A program made the position numbers and the translations under genes. DNA of 64,000 nt, from positions 1,361,373-1,425,372 of the forward strand of contig NZ_GG657738.1 of assembly GCF_000158815.1 (NCBI RefSeq). The letters are read 5' to 3'. The notes beneath the pieces are model-generated. The model saw nothing but the letters and a program-made list of their open reading frames with translations. It was not told the DNA's origin and did no database searches. Below, one piece after another: positions 19,694 through 28,774 of this stretch (positions are counted from its first letter, which is position 1; each line of letters begins with the position of its first letter). Source of the stretch: Micromonospora sp. ATCC 39149 (lineage in GTDB: Bacteria > Actinomycetota > Actinomycetes > Mycobacteriales > Micromonosporaceae).

Positions 19694-20038
19694 CGTGGGT
19701 CCCTCCGTCGTTTCGCTACCGTGCCCCAATCCTGTCCTACGTGACGGCGACGCCGGCACCGAACCTCGACGTGACCGGCCGTGGGGCAGATGTCATCGAC
19801 GATCGGCTATTGCGGCGGGCGGATCCGGCGTGGTGAGATGACGATGCCGGCCGATGCGAGGGCTGTCGTGTCCGCCGGCGCCGGGAGAGCCAGCGCGAGG
19901 GGCACGCCGGTCCGCCGAGGCGGACCGTCGGTGACGCGCGCCGTCGGCCCACGGGCACGGGCGCGACACCGCGATCGTGACATCCGCTCGTCGCAGCGGA
20001 ACGGCCGGTGCGGTCGTTCCGCGAGTCAGGAGAACCCC
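19694..20038. other. Intergenic region upstream of the LPMO gene
   Basis: 345 bases without a convincing gene. It contains a near-loopless hairpin GGTCCGCC-GA-GGCGGACC (19911-19928) and a second imperfect one near 20010-20030. No CebR-like TGGGAGCGCTCCCA operator is present. The LPMO ribosome-binding site (AGGAG) ends 6 bases before its GTG. Confidence 0.4.
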
Positions 20039-21139
20039 GTGACCCGTTCCCGCACGGCCGCGCTGCTCATCGCGGCCGCCACCCTCGCCGCGGGTGCCGC
20101 CACCCTGGTGGCCAGCCCCAATCCCGCCGCTGCCCACGGGGCCGCGATGACCCCCGGCAGCCGGACCTACCTCTGCTGGAAGGACGGCCTCGCCCCCACC
20201 GGTGAGATCAAGCCGAACAACCCGGCCTGCTCAGCCGCGGTCGCTCAGAACGGGCCCAACTCGCTGTACAACTGGTTCAGCGTGCTGCGCTCGGACGCTG
20301 GCGGTCGTACCGTGGGTTTCATCCCTGACGGCAAGCTGTGCAGCGGCGGAAACCCCGGCTTCAGCGGCTACGACGCGGCCCGCACCGACTGGCCGCTGAC
20401 CCACCTGACCGCAGGCGCCCGGTTCGACTTCAAGTACAGCAACTGGGCCCACCACCCGGGCACCTTCTACTTCTACGTGACGAAGGACAGTTGGAGCCCG
20501 ACCCGGGCGCTGGCCTGGAGCGACCTGGAGACGCAGCCCTTCCTCACGGTGACCAACCCGCCGCAGAACGGTCCGGTGGGCACCAACGAGGGGCACTACT
20601 ACTTCAGCGGCAACCTGCCGTCAGGTAAGAGCGGCCGGCACATCATCTACTCGCGCTGGGTCCGCTCGGACAGCCAGGAGAACTTCTTCGGCTGCTCGGA
20701 CGTCACCTTCGACGGCGGCAACGGCCAGGTGACCGGCATCGGCGGCACCCCGAACCCGACCACCCCGGCACCGACCACCCCGGCCCCGACCACCCCGGCA
20801 CCGACCACCCCCGCGCCGACCACGCCGCCGCCCGGCGGTGACTGCATGGCGGTCTACAAGGTGATCAGCTCCTGGTCCGGCGGCTTCCAGGGCGAGGTGA
20901 CCATCATGAACCACGGCTCGACGCCCTTCGCCGGCTGGAAGGCGACCCTGACCTGGCAGACGGGCCAGACCATCCACAGCCTGTGGAACGGCACGTACAC
21001 CACGTCCGGGTCGACGGTGACGGTCACCAACAGCCCCTACAACGGCACGGTCGCGCCGGAGGGCACCACCGCCTTCGGCTTCGTCGCCGGCAGCAGCGGC
21101 ACGAGCTCGCTGCCGACGGTGAGCTGCACCCGCGTGTGA
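20039..21139 (+). CDS. Secreted AA10 lytic polysaccharide monooxygenase with CBM2
   Basis: 366 residues from GTG at 20039. A Sec signal peptide ends PAAA, leaving His33 (HGAAMTPGSRTY) as the mature N-terminus, the first residue of the copper 'histidine brace'. The second brace histidine lies in SNWAHHPGTFYFY (near residue 138). The AA10 domain ends CSDVTFDGG. It is followed by a linker of repeated TTPAP units and a C-terminal CBM2 (KVISSWSGGFQGEVTIMNHG, then TGQTIHSLWNG). The enzyme oxidatively cleaves cellulose or chitin outside the cell; CBM2 favours cellulose. It is the only intact enzyme here that attacks crystalline polysaccharide. Confidence 0.95.
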   Translation: MTRSRTAALLIAAATLAAGAATLVASPNPAAAHGAAMTPGSRTYLCWKDGLAPTGEIKPNNPACSAAVAQNGPNSLYNWFSVLRSDAGGRTVGFIPDGKLCSGGNPGFSGYDAARTDWPLTHLTAGARFDFKYSNWAHHPGTFYFYVTKDSWSPTRALAWSDLETQPFLTVTNPPQNGPVGTNEGHYYFSGNLPSGKSGRHIIYSRWVRSDSQENFFGCSDVTFDGGNGQVTGIGGTPNPTTPAPTTPAPTTPAPTTPAPTTPPPGGDCMAVYKVISSWSGGFQGEVTIMNHGSTPFAGWKATLTWQTGQTIHSLWNGTYTTSGSTVTVTNSPYNGTVAPEGTTAFGFVAGSSGTSSLPTVSCTRV

Positions 21140-21149
21140 TCCCGTGCCC

Positions 21150-21189
21150 GCTCGTCGGGTGCGGCGGCGAGCCGCCGCACCCGACGAGC
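21150..21189. terminator. Hairpin after the LPMO gene
   Basis: An 18-bp perfect stem (21150-21167 with 21172-21189) 10 bases after the LPMO stop. Confidence 0.6.
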
Positions 21190-21202
21190 GCGGCGCACCC
21201 GA

Positions 21203-21233
21203 GAAGGGCCCCCGCCGTCGGCGGGGGCCCTTC
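21203..21233. terminator. Second hairpin between converging LPMO and asnB genes
   Basis: GAAGGGCCCCCGCC (21203-21216) pairs with 21220-21233 over 14 bp with a 3-base loop. It is placed to end transcription from both sides. Confidence 0.65.
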
Positions 21234-21266
21234 CTCGTCCGGCTCAGCGGACCGGGGATCGCCCGC

Positions 21267-23228
21267 TCAGCGAACCATGGACCCGACGACCGGCTTCGTC
21301 AGCAGCGCCGACTGGTTGCGCTGGATGCCCGGGTCGAGCGTCTTGGCCACGAAGATCGCGTGCCAGATGCAGAAGATCAGCACGGTCCACACCTTGCGGG
21401 AGTGGTCGGCCTCCTCCCGCTTGTGCTCCTCCAGCAGCCGCATCGCGTACGGCAGGTCGATCAGCTCGCCCGCGCCGGAGTTGGCGAGCACCCAGCGGGC
21501 CCACTCGTACATCTCGCCGCGCAGCCAGACCCGGGTCGGGGTGGGGAAGCCCAGCTTCCTGCGGTTGACGATGGCCGGCGGCACGACGCCCTGGAGCGCC
21601 TGGCGCATGGCGTACTTGGTGGCGTCGGAGCGCGGCGGGAGCTTCAGGTCCACCGGGATGGTGGCCGCCACGTCGAACACCTCCTTGTCCAAGAACGGCA
21701 CCCGGACCTCCAGCGAGTGCGCCATCGAGATCCGGTCGGCCTTGACCAGGATGTCGCCGCGCAGCCAGGTGTAGAGGTCGACGTACTGCATCTTGGTCAC
21801 GTCGTCGAGCTCGGTGCACTCGGCGTAGATCGGGGCGGTGACGTCGGTGTAGCGCACCGAGGGGTCGTAGCGGCGCAGCAGGTGCTGCTTCTCCTCCTCG
21901 GTGAACATCCGGGCGTTGCCGTAGTAGCGCTGCTCGATCGGGGTGGTGCCGCGTTCCAGGAAGCTCTTGCCCTTGACCCCCTGCGGGATGGCCCTGGAGA
22001 CCGCGCGCAGCCCCTTCTGCACCCCGTCGGGCAGGCCGTTGACCGCGCCGAGGGACAACGGCTCCCGGTAGATGGTGTACCCGCCGAAGAACTCGTCGGC
22101 GCCCTCGCCGGAGAGGACCACGGTGACGTGCTCGGCGGCCTTCTTCGCCACGAAGTACAGCGGCACCAGCGCCGGGTCGGCCACCGGGTCGTCCAGATGC
22201 CAGACGATCTTCGGCAGCGCGTCGATCATGTCCTGCGGCCCGATCTTGGTCGGGATGGTGGTCACGTCGAGGTGCCGGGCCGATTCCTGGGCGACGTCGA
22301 TCTCCGAGTACCCGGGAACGTCGTAGCCGACGGTGAAGGTGAGGATGTGCGGGTTGAACTCGCGGGCCAGGGCCACCACGGCGGTGGAGTCGATGCCGCT
22401 GGACAGGAAGGAGCCGACCGGCACGTCCGAACGCATGTGCATCCGGACGCTCTCCCGCAACGTCTCCCGGATCTGGTGGTAGAGCCGCTGCTCGTCGGCG
22501 ACCGGGGCGGGCCGGAACACCGGGCGGTACCAGCGACGCACGTCGATCCGGCCGCCCGGGGTCCAGGTCAGGTACTCCCCCGACCCGATCCGGCTGATCC
22601 CCAGGTGCAGGGTGCCGGGCTCCGGGACGTACTGGAGGGTCAGGTAGTGGCTCAGGTTCGCCGTGTCGATGCCCGCGTCCCCGGCGTACGCCGACTGGGC
22701 GAACGGCAGCAGCGCCTTTTTCTCCGAGGCGAGGTAGAGCCCGTCGGCGGTCTCCAGGTAGTGCAGCGGCTTGATGCCGAAGTTGTCGCGCGCGCCGAAC
22801 GCCCGGCGCTCCTGGCGGTCCCAGATGACGAAGGCGAACATGCCGCGCAGCCGGGTGAGCACCTGCTCGCCCCAGTAGTGGTAGCCGGCGACGATCACCT
22901 CGCCGTCGCCGGCGGTGGCGAACTGGGCGCCGAAGGCGCGCACCAGCTCGTCGCGCAGCTCGATGTAGTTGTAGATCTCGCCGTTGAAGGTCAGCAGGTA
23001 GCGTCCGCCCGCGTACGGCAACGGCTCGTGGCTGGACGCCACGTCGATGATCGCCAGGCGCTTGTGCGCGAACACCCCGTCGGCGTACCGGCCGCCCGCG
23101 TCACCGACCACCTCGACCCCGGTCTCGTCCGGTCCGCGGTGGTGCAGGCATTCCAACGCCCCCGCGATGTGATCGCGGTGGGCGGCGGCATTGCCGTTAG
23201 CGCTGAAGAAGGCCAGGAGTCCGCACAT
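21267..23228 (-). CDS. asnB: Asparagine synthase (glutamine-hydrolysing)
   Basis: 653 residues. ATG at 23228 is chosen because it puts the catalytic cysteine at position 2 (MCGLLAFFS); an upstream ATG at 23237 would bury it. Class II glutaminase residues are followed by the ATP-PPase loop SSGIDST (near residue 275) and the usual synthase C-terminal half. It makes asparagine from aspartate, glutamine and ATP. The length of about 650 residues matches the actinobacterial form that also occurs in amide-forming or peptidoglycan-amidating roles, so its substrate might not be free aspartate. Stands alone. Confidence 0.9.
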   Translation of the reverse strand: MCGLLAFFSANGNAAAHRDHIAGALECLHHRGPDETGVEVVGDAGGRYADGVFAHKRLAIIDVASSHEPLPYAGGRYLLTFNGEIYNYIELRDELVRAFGAQFATAGDGEVIVAGYHYWGEQVLTRLRGMFAFVIWDRQERRAFGARDNFGIKPLHYLETADGLYLASEKKALLPFAQSAYAGDAGIDTANLSHYLTLQYVPEPGTLHLGISRIGSGEYLTWTPGGRIDVRRWYRPVFRPAPVADEQRLYHQIRETLRESVRMHMRSDVPVGSFLSSGIDSTAVVALAREFNPHILTFTVGYDVPGYSEIDVAQESARHLDVTTIPTKIGPQDMIDALPKIVWHLDDPVADPALVPLYFVAKKAAEHVTVVLSGEGADEFFGGYTIYREPLSLGAVNGLPDGVQKGLRAVSRAIPQGVKGKSFLERGTTPIEQRYYGNARMFTEEEKQHLLRRYDPSVRYTDVTAPIYAECTELDDVTKMQYVDLYTWLRGDILVKADRISMAHSLEVRVPFLDKEVFDVAATIPVDLKLPPRSDATKYAMRQALQGVVPPAIVNRRKLGFPTPTRVWLRGEMYEWARWVLANSGAGELIDLPYAMRLLEEHKREEADHSRKVWTVLIFCIWHAIFVAKTLDPGIQRNQSALLTKPVVGSMVR

Positions 23229-23338
23229 GGTGGTCATCTTTCCACGCGGCGAGGGCTGCCGTCGCGGGCACCACAGGGTCTCCGCACCCGCGTGTGCGGG
23301 GTACCGTCTGGACAGGAATGAGGCGGAGGGAGCGGATC

Positions 23339-24823
23339 ATGAGCGAGGACCGGACGGACGGCCAGCCGCCGGACGACGGCACCGAGTCGCACGACCCGGA
23401 TTTTCCGGAGGCGTTCCTGTCGTTCATGCGTCAGGGATGGCGGGACACGACCCTGCCGATCGGCCCCCGGGTGGAGGTGCCGAACCACGCCAAGCGGCGG
23501 GCCGCGCTCTCCGCGGCCTTCCCGGGCGAGACGCTGGTCATCCCCACGGGCGGGGAGAAGGTACGCGCCAACGATACCGAGTACCGGTTCCGGCCGGGCA
23601 GCGACTTCGCGTACCTGACCGGCGACCCCGACCCGGACAGCGTGCTCGTGCTGCGGCCGAACGGCTCGGGGCACGACGCGGTGCTGTACATGCGGCCCCG
23701 CTCCTCGCGGGACAACGACGAGTTCTTCCGCAGCCGGCACGGCGAGCTGTGGGTGGGCCGGCGGCACACCCTCGCGGAGAAGTCGACCGAGCTGGGCCTG
23801 CCCACCGCGGACCTGGCCGAGCTGGAGGCGGCGCTGGCCGACCTGGCACCGGGGCGGACGCGGGTGCTGCGCGGCTTCGACGCCCGGGTCGACGCGGCCG
23901 TGCGCCCGTACGACGGGCCCCGGGAGGAGGGCCAGCCCGCCCGCGACCGGGAACTGGCCATCGCGATCTCCGAGCTGAAGCTGGTCAAGGACGAGTGGGA
24001 GATCGCCCAACTCCAGGACGCGATCGACGCCACCGTGCGCGGCTTCGAGGACGTGGCCCGGGTGTTGCCGGCCGACCGGGGCGTCTCGGAGCGGCTGCTG
24101 GAGGGCATCTTCGCGCTGCGCGCCCGGCACGACGGCAACGACGTCGGCTACGGCTCGATCGTCGGGGCCGGTGAGCACGCCACGATCCTGCACTGGGTGC
24201 ACAACCACGGCACCACCCGACCGGGTGAGCTGCTGCTGATGGACATGGGCGTGGAGAACCGCAACCTCTACACCGCCGACGTCACCCGGGTGCTGCCGGT
24301 CAACGGCCGGTTCAACCCGCTGCAACGCCAGGTCTACGACGTCGTGTACGCCTCCCAGCAGGCCGGCATCGACGCGATCAGGCCGGGCGTGCCGTTCAAG
24401 GACGTGCACCGCACCTGCATGCGGGTGCTCGCCGAGGGGCTGCACGACCTGGGCCTGCTGCCGGTGAGCGTGGACGAGGCGATGGACGAGAAGTCGACCG
24501 TCTACCGCCGGTGGACGCTGCACGGCTTCGGGCACATGCTCGGCATCGACGTGCACGACTGCTCGAACGCCCGCAAGGAGGCGTACCGCGACGGCGCACT
24601 CGGCGAGGGCTACGTGCTCACCGTGGAGCCGGGGCTGTACTTCCAGCCCGAGGACGACCTCGTCCCGGAGGAATTGCGCGGCGTCGGCATCCGGATCGAG
24701 GACGACATCCTGGTCACCGCGACCGGCGCCGTGAACCTCTCCGCCGGGCTGCCGCGCGCCGCCGACGAGGTGGAGACCTGGCTGGCCGAGCAGCGCGAGG
24801 CGGGTCCGCGCCTGCCGGGCTGA
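23339..24823 (+). CDS. pepP: Aminopeptidase P family (Xaa-Pro) metallopeptidase
   Basis: 494 residues from ATG at 23339, with GGAGGGA upstream. The N-terminal AMP_N domain contains NDTEYRFRPGSDFAYLTG. The C-terminal 'pita-bread' domain carries all metal ligands: MDMGVE, TADVTRVLP, LHGFGHMLGIDVHD, TVEPGLYF and GIRIEDD. It removes an N-terminal residue before proline in the cytoplasm. Length fits the actinobacterial PepP group. It is followed by a strong hairpin and looks monocistronic. Confidence 0.93.
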   Translation: MSEDRTDGQPPDDGTESHDPDFPEAFLSFMRQGWRDTTLPIGPRVEVPNHAKRRAALSAAFPGETLVIPTGGEKVRANDTEYRFRPGSDFAYLTGDPDPDSVLVLRPNGSGHDAVLYMRPRSSRDNDEFFRSRHGELWVGRRHTLAEKSTELGLPTADLAELEAALADLAPGRTRVLRGFDARVDAAVRPYDGPREEGQPARDRELAIAISELKLVKDEWEIAQLQDAIDATVRGFEDVARVLPADRGVSERLLEGIFALRARHDGNDVGYGSIVGAGEHATILHWVHNHGTTRPGELLLMDMGVENRNLYTADVTRVLPVNGRFNPLQRQVYDVVYASQQAGIDAIRPGVPFKDVHRTCMRVLAEGLHDLGLLPVSVDEAMDEKSTVYRRWTLHGFGHMLGIDVHDCSNARKEAYRDGALGEGYVLTVEPGLYFQPEDDLVPEELRGVGIRIEDDILVTATGAVNLSAGLPRAADEVETWLAEQREAGPRLPG

Positions 24824-24845
24824 TCCAGGGGTACGACCACACGAC

Positions 24846-24899
24846 GGGCCCTGCCGCCGGTCGCGACGTTTGACGTCGACGCGACCGGCGGCAGGGCCC
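24846..24899. terminator. Strong hairpin after pepP
   Basis: Perfect 20-bp stem (24846-24865 with 24880-24899) and a 14-base loop. No U-tract follows, as is common for actinobacterial terminators. Confidence 0.7.
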
Positions 24900-24984
24900 G
24901 TCGACGTCTGCGCTGCTCACCTAACTTCCTACCCGGGCTGCCGGGTTGACGCGTCCCGCCCGAGGTGAGAGGAATGCGGGGGTT

Positions 24985-25057
24985 TTTCGGATTCACGCCT
25001 CTCGCGAGGAACCTTCTCATACGGTGGCTATCAGAGGCTACAAACCCATTTGTGGCC
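24985..25057 (+). promoter_or_regulatory. Conserved upstream element of beta-helix gene 1
   Basis: TTTCGGAT (24985-24992), then exactly 22 bases, then TCTCATACGGTGG (25015-25027), then an inverted repeat GGCTACAAA-CCCA-TTTGTGGCC (25036-25057). The same parts recur upstream of the second copy although the sequence between them differs. TACGGT could be a -10 box, but no clear -35 hexamer is seen. Confidence 0.5.
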
Positions 25058-25117
25058 GGTCGCACTGCTTCGAGCGATGCGACCCCGTCTGGCAGCAGGA
25101 AAGGGCGGAAGGCTCTG

Positions 25118-26755
25118 ATGTCCAATGACATAACGACACCTGACGGTGGCCCGCCCGCGGGCACACCGGCACGAGGGCGGCGGAAACTCTGGGTGGCTGC
25201 GGGCGTCGCCGGACTGACCGGCGTGGTCGGCCTTGCGGCACTGGGCGGCCTGGCCGCTCGCGATGACAAGTCCGGCGGCGCGGACCGGCTCTCGGACGCG
25301 CAGTCGTCGACGCCGAAGAAGAACGTCAGTGACGCCGGCAAGCCCGACCCGGTCTCCGGCGAGAAGGACGACAAGAAGGGTGGCCAGGACGCCCGTGGTG
25401 GCCAGGACGACTGGCAGAGCAAGGACTGGCAGGACAAGGACTGGCAGGGCAAGGACAGCAAGGACTGGCAGGGCAAGGACGGCAGGGACGGTCGGGACGG
25501 TCGGGACGGCAGGGACGGTCGGGACGGCAGGGACGGTCGGGACGGCAAGGACGAGGACGGCAAGGACGCCAAGGAACTGCCGTGTGACACCGACGTGCTC
25601 GTCGAGGCGGTGAACAGGGCCAACGAGGACAACGGCGGGGCGTTCAAACTGGCCAAGGACTGCACGTACAAGTTCAACGAGCAGACCGCCAACAACGCCT
25701 TCCCCGTCATCGACCAGCGCATCACGATCCTGGGCAACAACTCGACGTTGTTCCACGACGGCAGCGAGTTGTTCCGGTTCTTCACCGTCGCCTCCGGCGG
25801 CGATCTGACGCTGAAGGACCTCACCCTCAAGGGCGGCCAGATCACCGCGCCCCCGCCGCCGCCGAGCGGCGCCAACGGCGGGGCCCTGCTGGTGCAGGAG
25901 GGCGGCGAGGCCACCCTGAAGCACACCAAGCTGATCGACAACCGAGCCACCGGCGTCGGCACCGAAGGCAACGGCGGCGCCATCGCCAACTTCGGCAAGG
26001 TCGAGATCGACAAGAGCATCCTCGCCAACAACCACGCCCGCGGCGTCGGCAACGGCGGCAACGGCGGCGCCATCTACAACGAAGGCGAACTGACCGTCAA
26101 CGACACCCGCATCGACAACAACACCGCCACCGGCAACAGCGCCGTCAGCGGCAACGGCGGCGGCATCGCCAACGAGGACGACGGCATCGCCACCATCACC
26201 TACAGCCAGATCACCAACAACAAGGCCAGCAACGACGGCGGCGGCATCCACAGCGACGACGACGCCCGCCTCACCGTCACCCGCACCAAGATCGCCCACA
26301 ACACCGCCTGCGACGACGGCGGCGGCATCCACAACGACGGCAACTCCACCATGCTGCTGGAGTACGTCATCATCGCCGAGAACAAGGCCACCGACGACGG
26401 CGGCGGCGTCTTCAACAACAGCACCAACATCGCCACCATCAGGCACGCCCTCTTCGCCGACAACACCGCCGGCGACAACGGCGGCGGCCTGTTCAACGGC
26501 GGCACCCTGAACCTCTACGACAGCGAGTTCAAGGGCAACCACGCCGAACAGGGCGGCGCCATCTACAACGACAACAACGCCGTCCTCACCATCCGCCACA
26601 GCAAGATCGTCGGCAACTTCGCCGCCGAAACCGCCGGCGCGGGCGGCATCTTCAACGCCAACGCCAACAACGCCAACGTCGACCTCGACGACAAGACCAT
26701 CATCAAGAAGAACGAACCCCGCAACTGCACCAACGTCACCGGCTGCGCCAACTGA
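25118..26755 (+). CDS. Exported right-handed beta-helix protein, copy 1
   Basis: 545 residues from ATG at 25118 (GGAAGG upstream). An N-terminal RGRRKLW plus a hydrophobic stretch (VAAGVAGLTGVVGLAALGG) looks like a Tat-like signal or anchor. Next is a low-complexity hydrophilic region (residues ~85-150) of DWQ/GKD units and seven GRD triplets, then CDTDVLVEAVNRAN and a long parallel beta-helix with Asn/Gly-rich turns (NGGGIANEDDG, DDGGGIHNDGN, NGGGLFNGG). No catalytic motif of a pectate lyase is evident. It may be a surface or adhesive protein; the low-complexity stalk resembles a wall-spanning spacer. From 25380 on, it appears to match copy 2 except for two extra GRD triplets. Confidence 0.85.
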   Translation: MSNDITTPDGGPPAGTPARGRRKLWVAAGVAGLTGVVGLAALGGLAARDDKSGGADRLSDAQSSTPKKNVSDAGKPDPVSGEKDDKKGGQDARGGQDDWQSKDWQDKDWQGKDSKDWQGKDGRDGRDGRDGRDGRDGRDGRDGKDEDGKDAKELPCDTDVLVEAVNRANEDNGGAFKLAKDCTYKFNEQTANNAFPVIDQRITILGNNSTLFHDGSELFRFFTVASGGDLTLKDLTLKGGQITAPPPPPSGANGGALLVQEGGEATLKHTKLIDNRATGVGTEGNGGAIANFGKVEIDKSILANNHARGVGNGGNGGAIYNEGELTVNDTRIDNNTATGNSAVSGNGGGIANEDDGIATITYSQITNNKASNDGGGIHSDDDARLTVTRTKIAHNTACDDGGGIHNDGNSTMLLEYVIIAENKATDDGGGVFNNSTNIATIRHALFADNTAGDNGGGLFNGGTLNLYDSEFKGNHAEQGGAIYNDNNAVLTIRHSKIVGNFAAETAGAGGIFNANANNANVDLDDKTIIKKNEPRNCTNVTGCAN

Positions 26756-26756
26756 A
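25380..26756 (+). repeat. Direct repeat unit A (copy 1, 1377 bp)
   Basis: Matches 27417-28775. By reading, the only difference found is one extra 18-base unit (two GRD codon triplets) in this copy. Identity begins inside the coding region (GTGGCCAGGAC) and stops one base after the TGA. Confidence 0.85.
25486..25548 (+). repeat. GRD-coding 9-bp tandem repeat (seven units)
   Basis: Seven tandem 9-base units of the type GGCAGGGAC/GGTCGGGAC; copy 2 has five. Such repeats vary easily by slippage. Confidence 0.8.
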
Positions 26757-26769
26757 CCACCACATAGCG

Positions 26770-26807
26770 AAGGGATCCCTTCCCCGGGCACGAGGGAGGG
26801 ATCCCTT
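26770..26807. terminator. Hairpin after beta-helix gene 1
   Basis: AAGGGATCCCT (26770-26780) pairs with AGGGATCCCTT (26797-26807). Each arm also contains the self-complementary core GGGATCCC. It starts 14 bases after the stop codon. Confidence 0.6.
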
Positions 26808-26983
26808 CCGTGCGGGCGCCGTCCGCTGGCGATCGGGGTTGGAAAGGTGCCAGCCCGTGGCGGGGTTCCGGGCCGGTTGAGGCGGCTCGTGACGCAAGCC
26901 CCCGGTTCGGCACGACTGTGGGCCTCACTCCCCGCCGTCCGGACCGTCCCACCTTGGCCCGGGATACCCCTAACGTGGGTTGC
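26808..26983. other. Spacer between the two beta-helix genes
   Basis: Together with the flanking terminator and upstream element this makes a 360-base gap between the genes. I see no gene in it. Its sequence is unlike the region upstream of copy 1 apart from the conserved element listed separately. Confidence 0.4.
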
Positions 26984-27054
26984 TTTCGGATATGGCCTTG
27001 AAGAGAAAAAGATTCTCATACGGTGGGCCTCAGTAGCTACAACCGATTTGTAGC
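26984..27054 (+). promoter_or_regulatory. Conserved upstream element of beta-helix gene 2
   Basis: TTTCGGAT (26984-26991), 22 bases, TCTCATACGGTGG (27014-27026), then an inverted repeat GCTACAA-CCGAT-TTGTAGC (27036-27054). The spacing is the same as upstream of copy 1 and the inverted repeat keeps its pairing despite base changes. Confidence 0.5.
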
Positions 27055-27115
27055 CAGGGCAGCCCGCGGTGGCGGAGCAGCCCTGTCTGGTACGAGGAGA
27101 GAGCAGAGAGCTCCG

Positions 27116-28774
27116 ATGTCCAACTACCTTCGCAAGAACGCCGAGAACACCGCGCCGAAGAGCCGGCGCAAGCTGTGGCTCGCCACCGGCGTCGCCGGGC
27201 TGACCGGCGTGGTCAGCCTCGCCGGCGTCGCCGCCGCGAGCAGCGCGGGCGCCGTCGGGGTCGACCGTCTCGCCGACCTGAAGTGGTCCACGGCCGAGCA
27301 GGTCATTAAGGACGACACCGCCGGTCGCGACGACCGTGCGGGCGAAACCGGCAAGGGCCAGGAAGGGCAGAACGCCCGCGGTGGCCAGGACGACCGCAGT
27401 CGCCAGGACGACCGCAGTGGCCAGGACGCCCGTGGTGGCCAGGACGACTGGCAGAGCAAGGACTGGCAGGACAAGGACTGGCAGGGCAAGGACAGCAAGG
27501 ACTGGCAGGGCAAGGACGGCAGGGACGGTCGGGACGGTCGGGACGGCAGGGACGGTCGGGACGGCAAGGACGAGGACGGCAAGGACGCCAAGGAACTGCC
27601 GTGTGACACCGACGTGCTCGTCGAGGCGGTGAACAGGGCCAACGAGGACAACGGCGGGGCGTTCAAACTGGCCAAGGACTGCACGTACAAGTTCAACGAG
27701 CAGACCGCCAACAACGCCTTCCCCGTCATCGACCAGCGCATCACGATCCTGGGCAACAACTCGACGTTGTTCCACGACGGCAGCGAGTTGTTCCGGTTCT
27801 TCACCGTCGCCTCCGGCGGCGATCTGACGCTGAAGGACCTCACCCTCAAGGGCGGCCAGATCACCGCGCCCCCGCCGCCGCCGAGCGGCGCCAACGGCGG
27901 GGCCCTGCTGGTGCAGGAGGGCGGCGAGGCCACCCTGAAGCACACCAAGCTGATCGACAACCGAGCCACCGGCGTCGGCACCGAAGGCAACGGCGGCGCC
28001 ATCGCCAACTTCGGCAAGGTCGAGATCGACAAGAGCATCCTCGCCAACAACCACGCCCGCGGCGTCGGCAACGGCGGCAACGGCGGCGCCATCTACAACG
28101 AAGGCGAACTGACCGTCAACGACACCCGCATCGACAACAACACCGCCACCGGCAACAGCGCCGTCAGCGGCAACGGCGGCGGCATCGCCAACGAGGACGA
28201 CGGCATCGCCACCATCACCTACAGCCAGATCACCAACAACAAGGCCAGCAACGACGGCGGCGGCATCCACAGCGACGACGACGCCCGCCTCACCGTCACC
28301 CGCACCAAGATCGCCCACAACACCGCCTGCGACGACGGCGGCGGCATCCACAACGACGGCAACTCCACCATGCTGCTGGAGTACGTCATCATCGCCGAGA
28401 ACAAGGCCACCGACGACGGCGGCGGCGTCTTCAACAACAGCACCAACATCGCCACCATCAGGCACGCCCTCTTCGCCGACAACACCGCCGGCGACAACGG
28501 CGGCGGCCTGTTCAACGGCGGCACCCTGAACCTCTACGACAGCGAGTTCAAGGGCAACCACGCCGAACAGGGCGGCGCCATCTACAACGACAACAACGCC
28601 GTCCTCACCATCCGCCACAGCAAGATCGTCGGCAACTTCGCCGCCGAAACCGCCGGCGCGGGCGGCATCTTCAACGCCAACGCCAACAACGCCAACGTCG
28701 ACCTCGACGACAAGACCATCATCAAGAAGAACGAACCCCGCAACTGCACCAACGTCACCGGCTGCGCCAACTGA
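27116..28774 (+). CDS. Exported right-handed beta-helix protein, copy 2
   Basis: 552 residues from ATG at 27116. The signal region has a Tat-like SRRKLW followed by LATGVAGLTGVVSLAGVAAA. The next ~75 residues differ from copy 1 and contain extra GQDDRS/RQDDRS units. From QDARGGQDDW on, the protein equals copy 1 except that it has five GRD triplets rather than seven. The beta-helix and Asn/Gly-rich turns are identical. Each gene has its own upstream element and terminator, so they are probably separate transcripts under common control. Function unknown; a surface or matrix protein is plausible. Confidence 0.85.
   Translation: MSNYLRKNAENTAPKSRRKLWLATGVAGLTGVVSLAGVAAASSAGAVGVDRLADLKWSTAEQVIKDDTAGRDDRAGETGKGQEGQNARGGQDDRSRQDDRSGQDARGGQDDWQSKDWQDKDWQGKDSKDWQGKDGRDGRDGRDGRDGRDGKDEDGKDAKELPCDTDVLVEAVNRANEDNGGAFKLAKDCTYKFNEQTANNAFPVIDQRITILGNNSTLFHDGSELFRFFTVASGGDLTLKDLTLKGGQITAPPPPPSGANGGALLVQEGGEATLKHTKLIDNRATGVGTEGNGGAIANFGKVEIDKSILANNHARGVGNGGNGGAIYNEGELTVNDTRIDNNTATGNSAVSGNGGGIANEDDGIATITYSQITNNKASNDGGGIHSDDDARLTVTRTKIAHNTACDDGGGIHNDGNSTMLLEYVIIAENKATDDGGGVFNNSTNIATIRHALFADNTAGDNGGGLFNGGTLNLYDSEFKGNHAEQGGAIYNDNNAVLTIRHSKIVGNFAAETAGAGGIFNANANNANVDLDDKTIIKKNEPRNCTNVTGCAN

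Noticed and set aside
20760..20830. Tandem repeat of ACCCCGGC-type units in the LPMO gene
   Set aside because: They encode the TTPAP linker between the catalytic domain and the CBM2, a common feature of secreted enzymes.
25486..25548. Short tandem repeats that could be taken for a CRISPR array
   Set aside because: Units are 9 bases, directly adjacent without spacers and in frame (Gly-Arg-Asp), so they are coding microsatellite repeats.
25031..28618. A 1195-codon open frame on the minus strand across both beta-helix genes
   Set aside because: It exists only because the repetitive GC-rich plus-strand genes lack stops in that antisense frame. Its translation is low-complexity Val/Ala/Gly with no recognisable domain and it repeats itself like the genes beneath.
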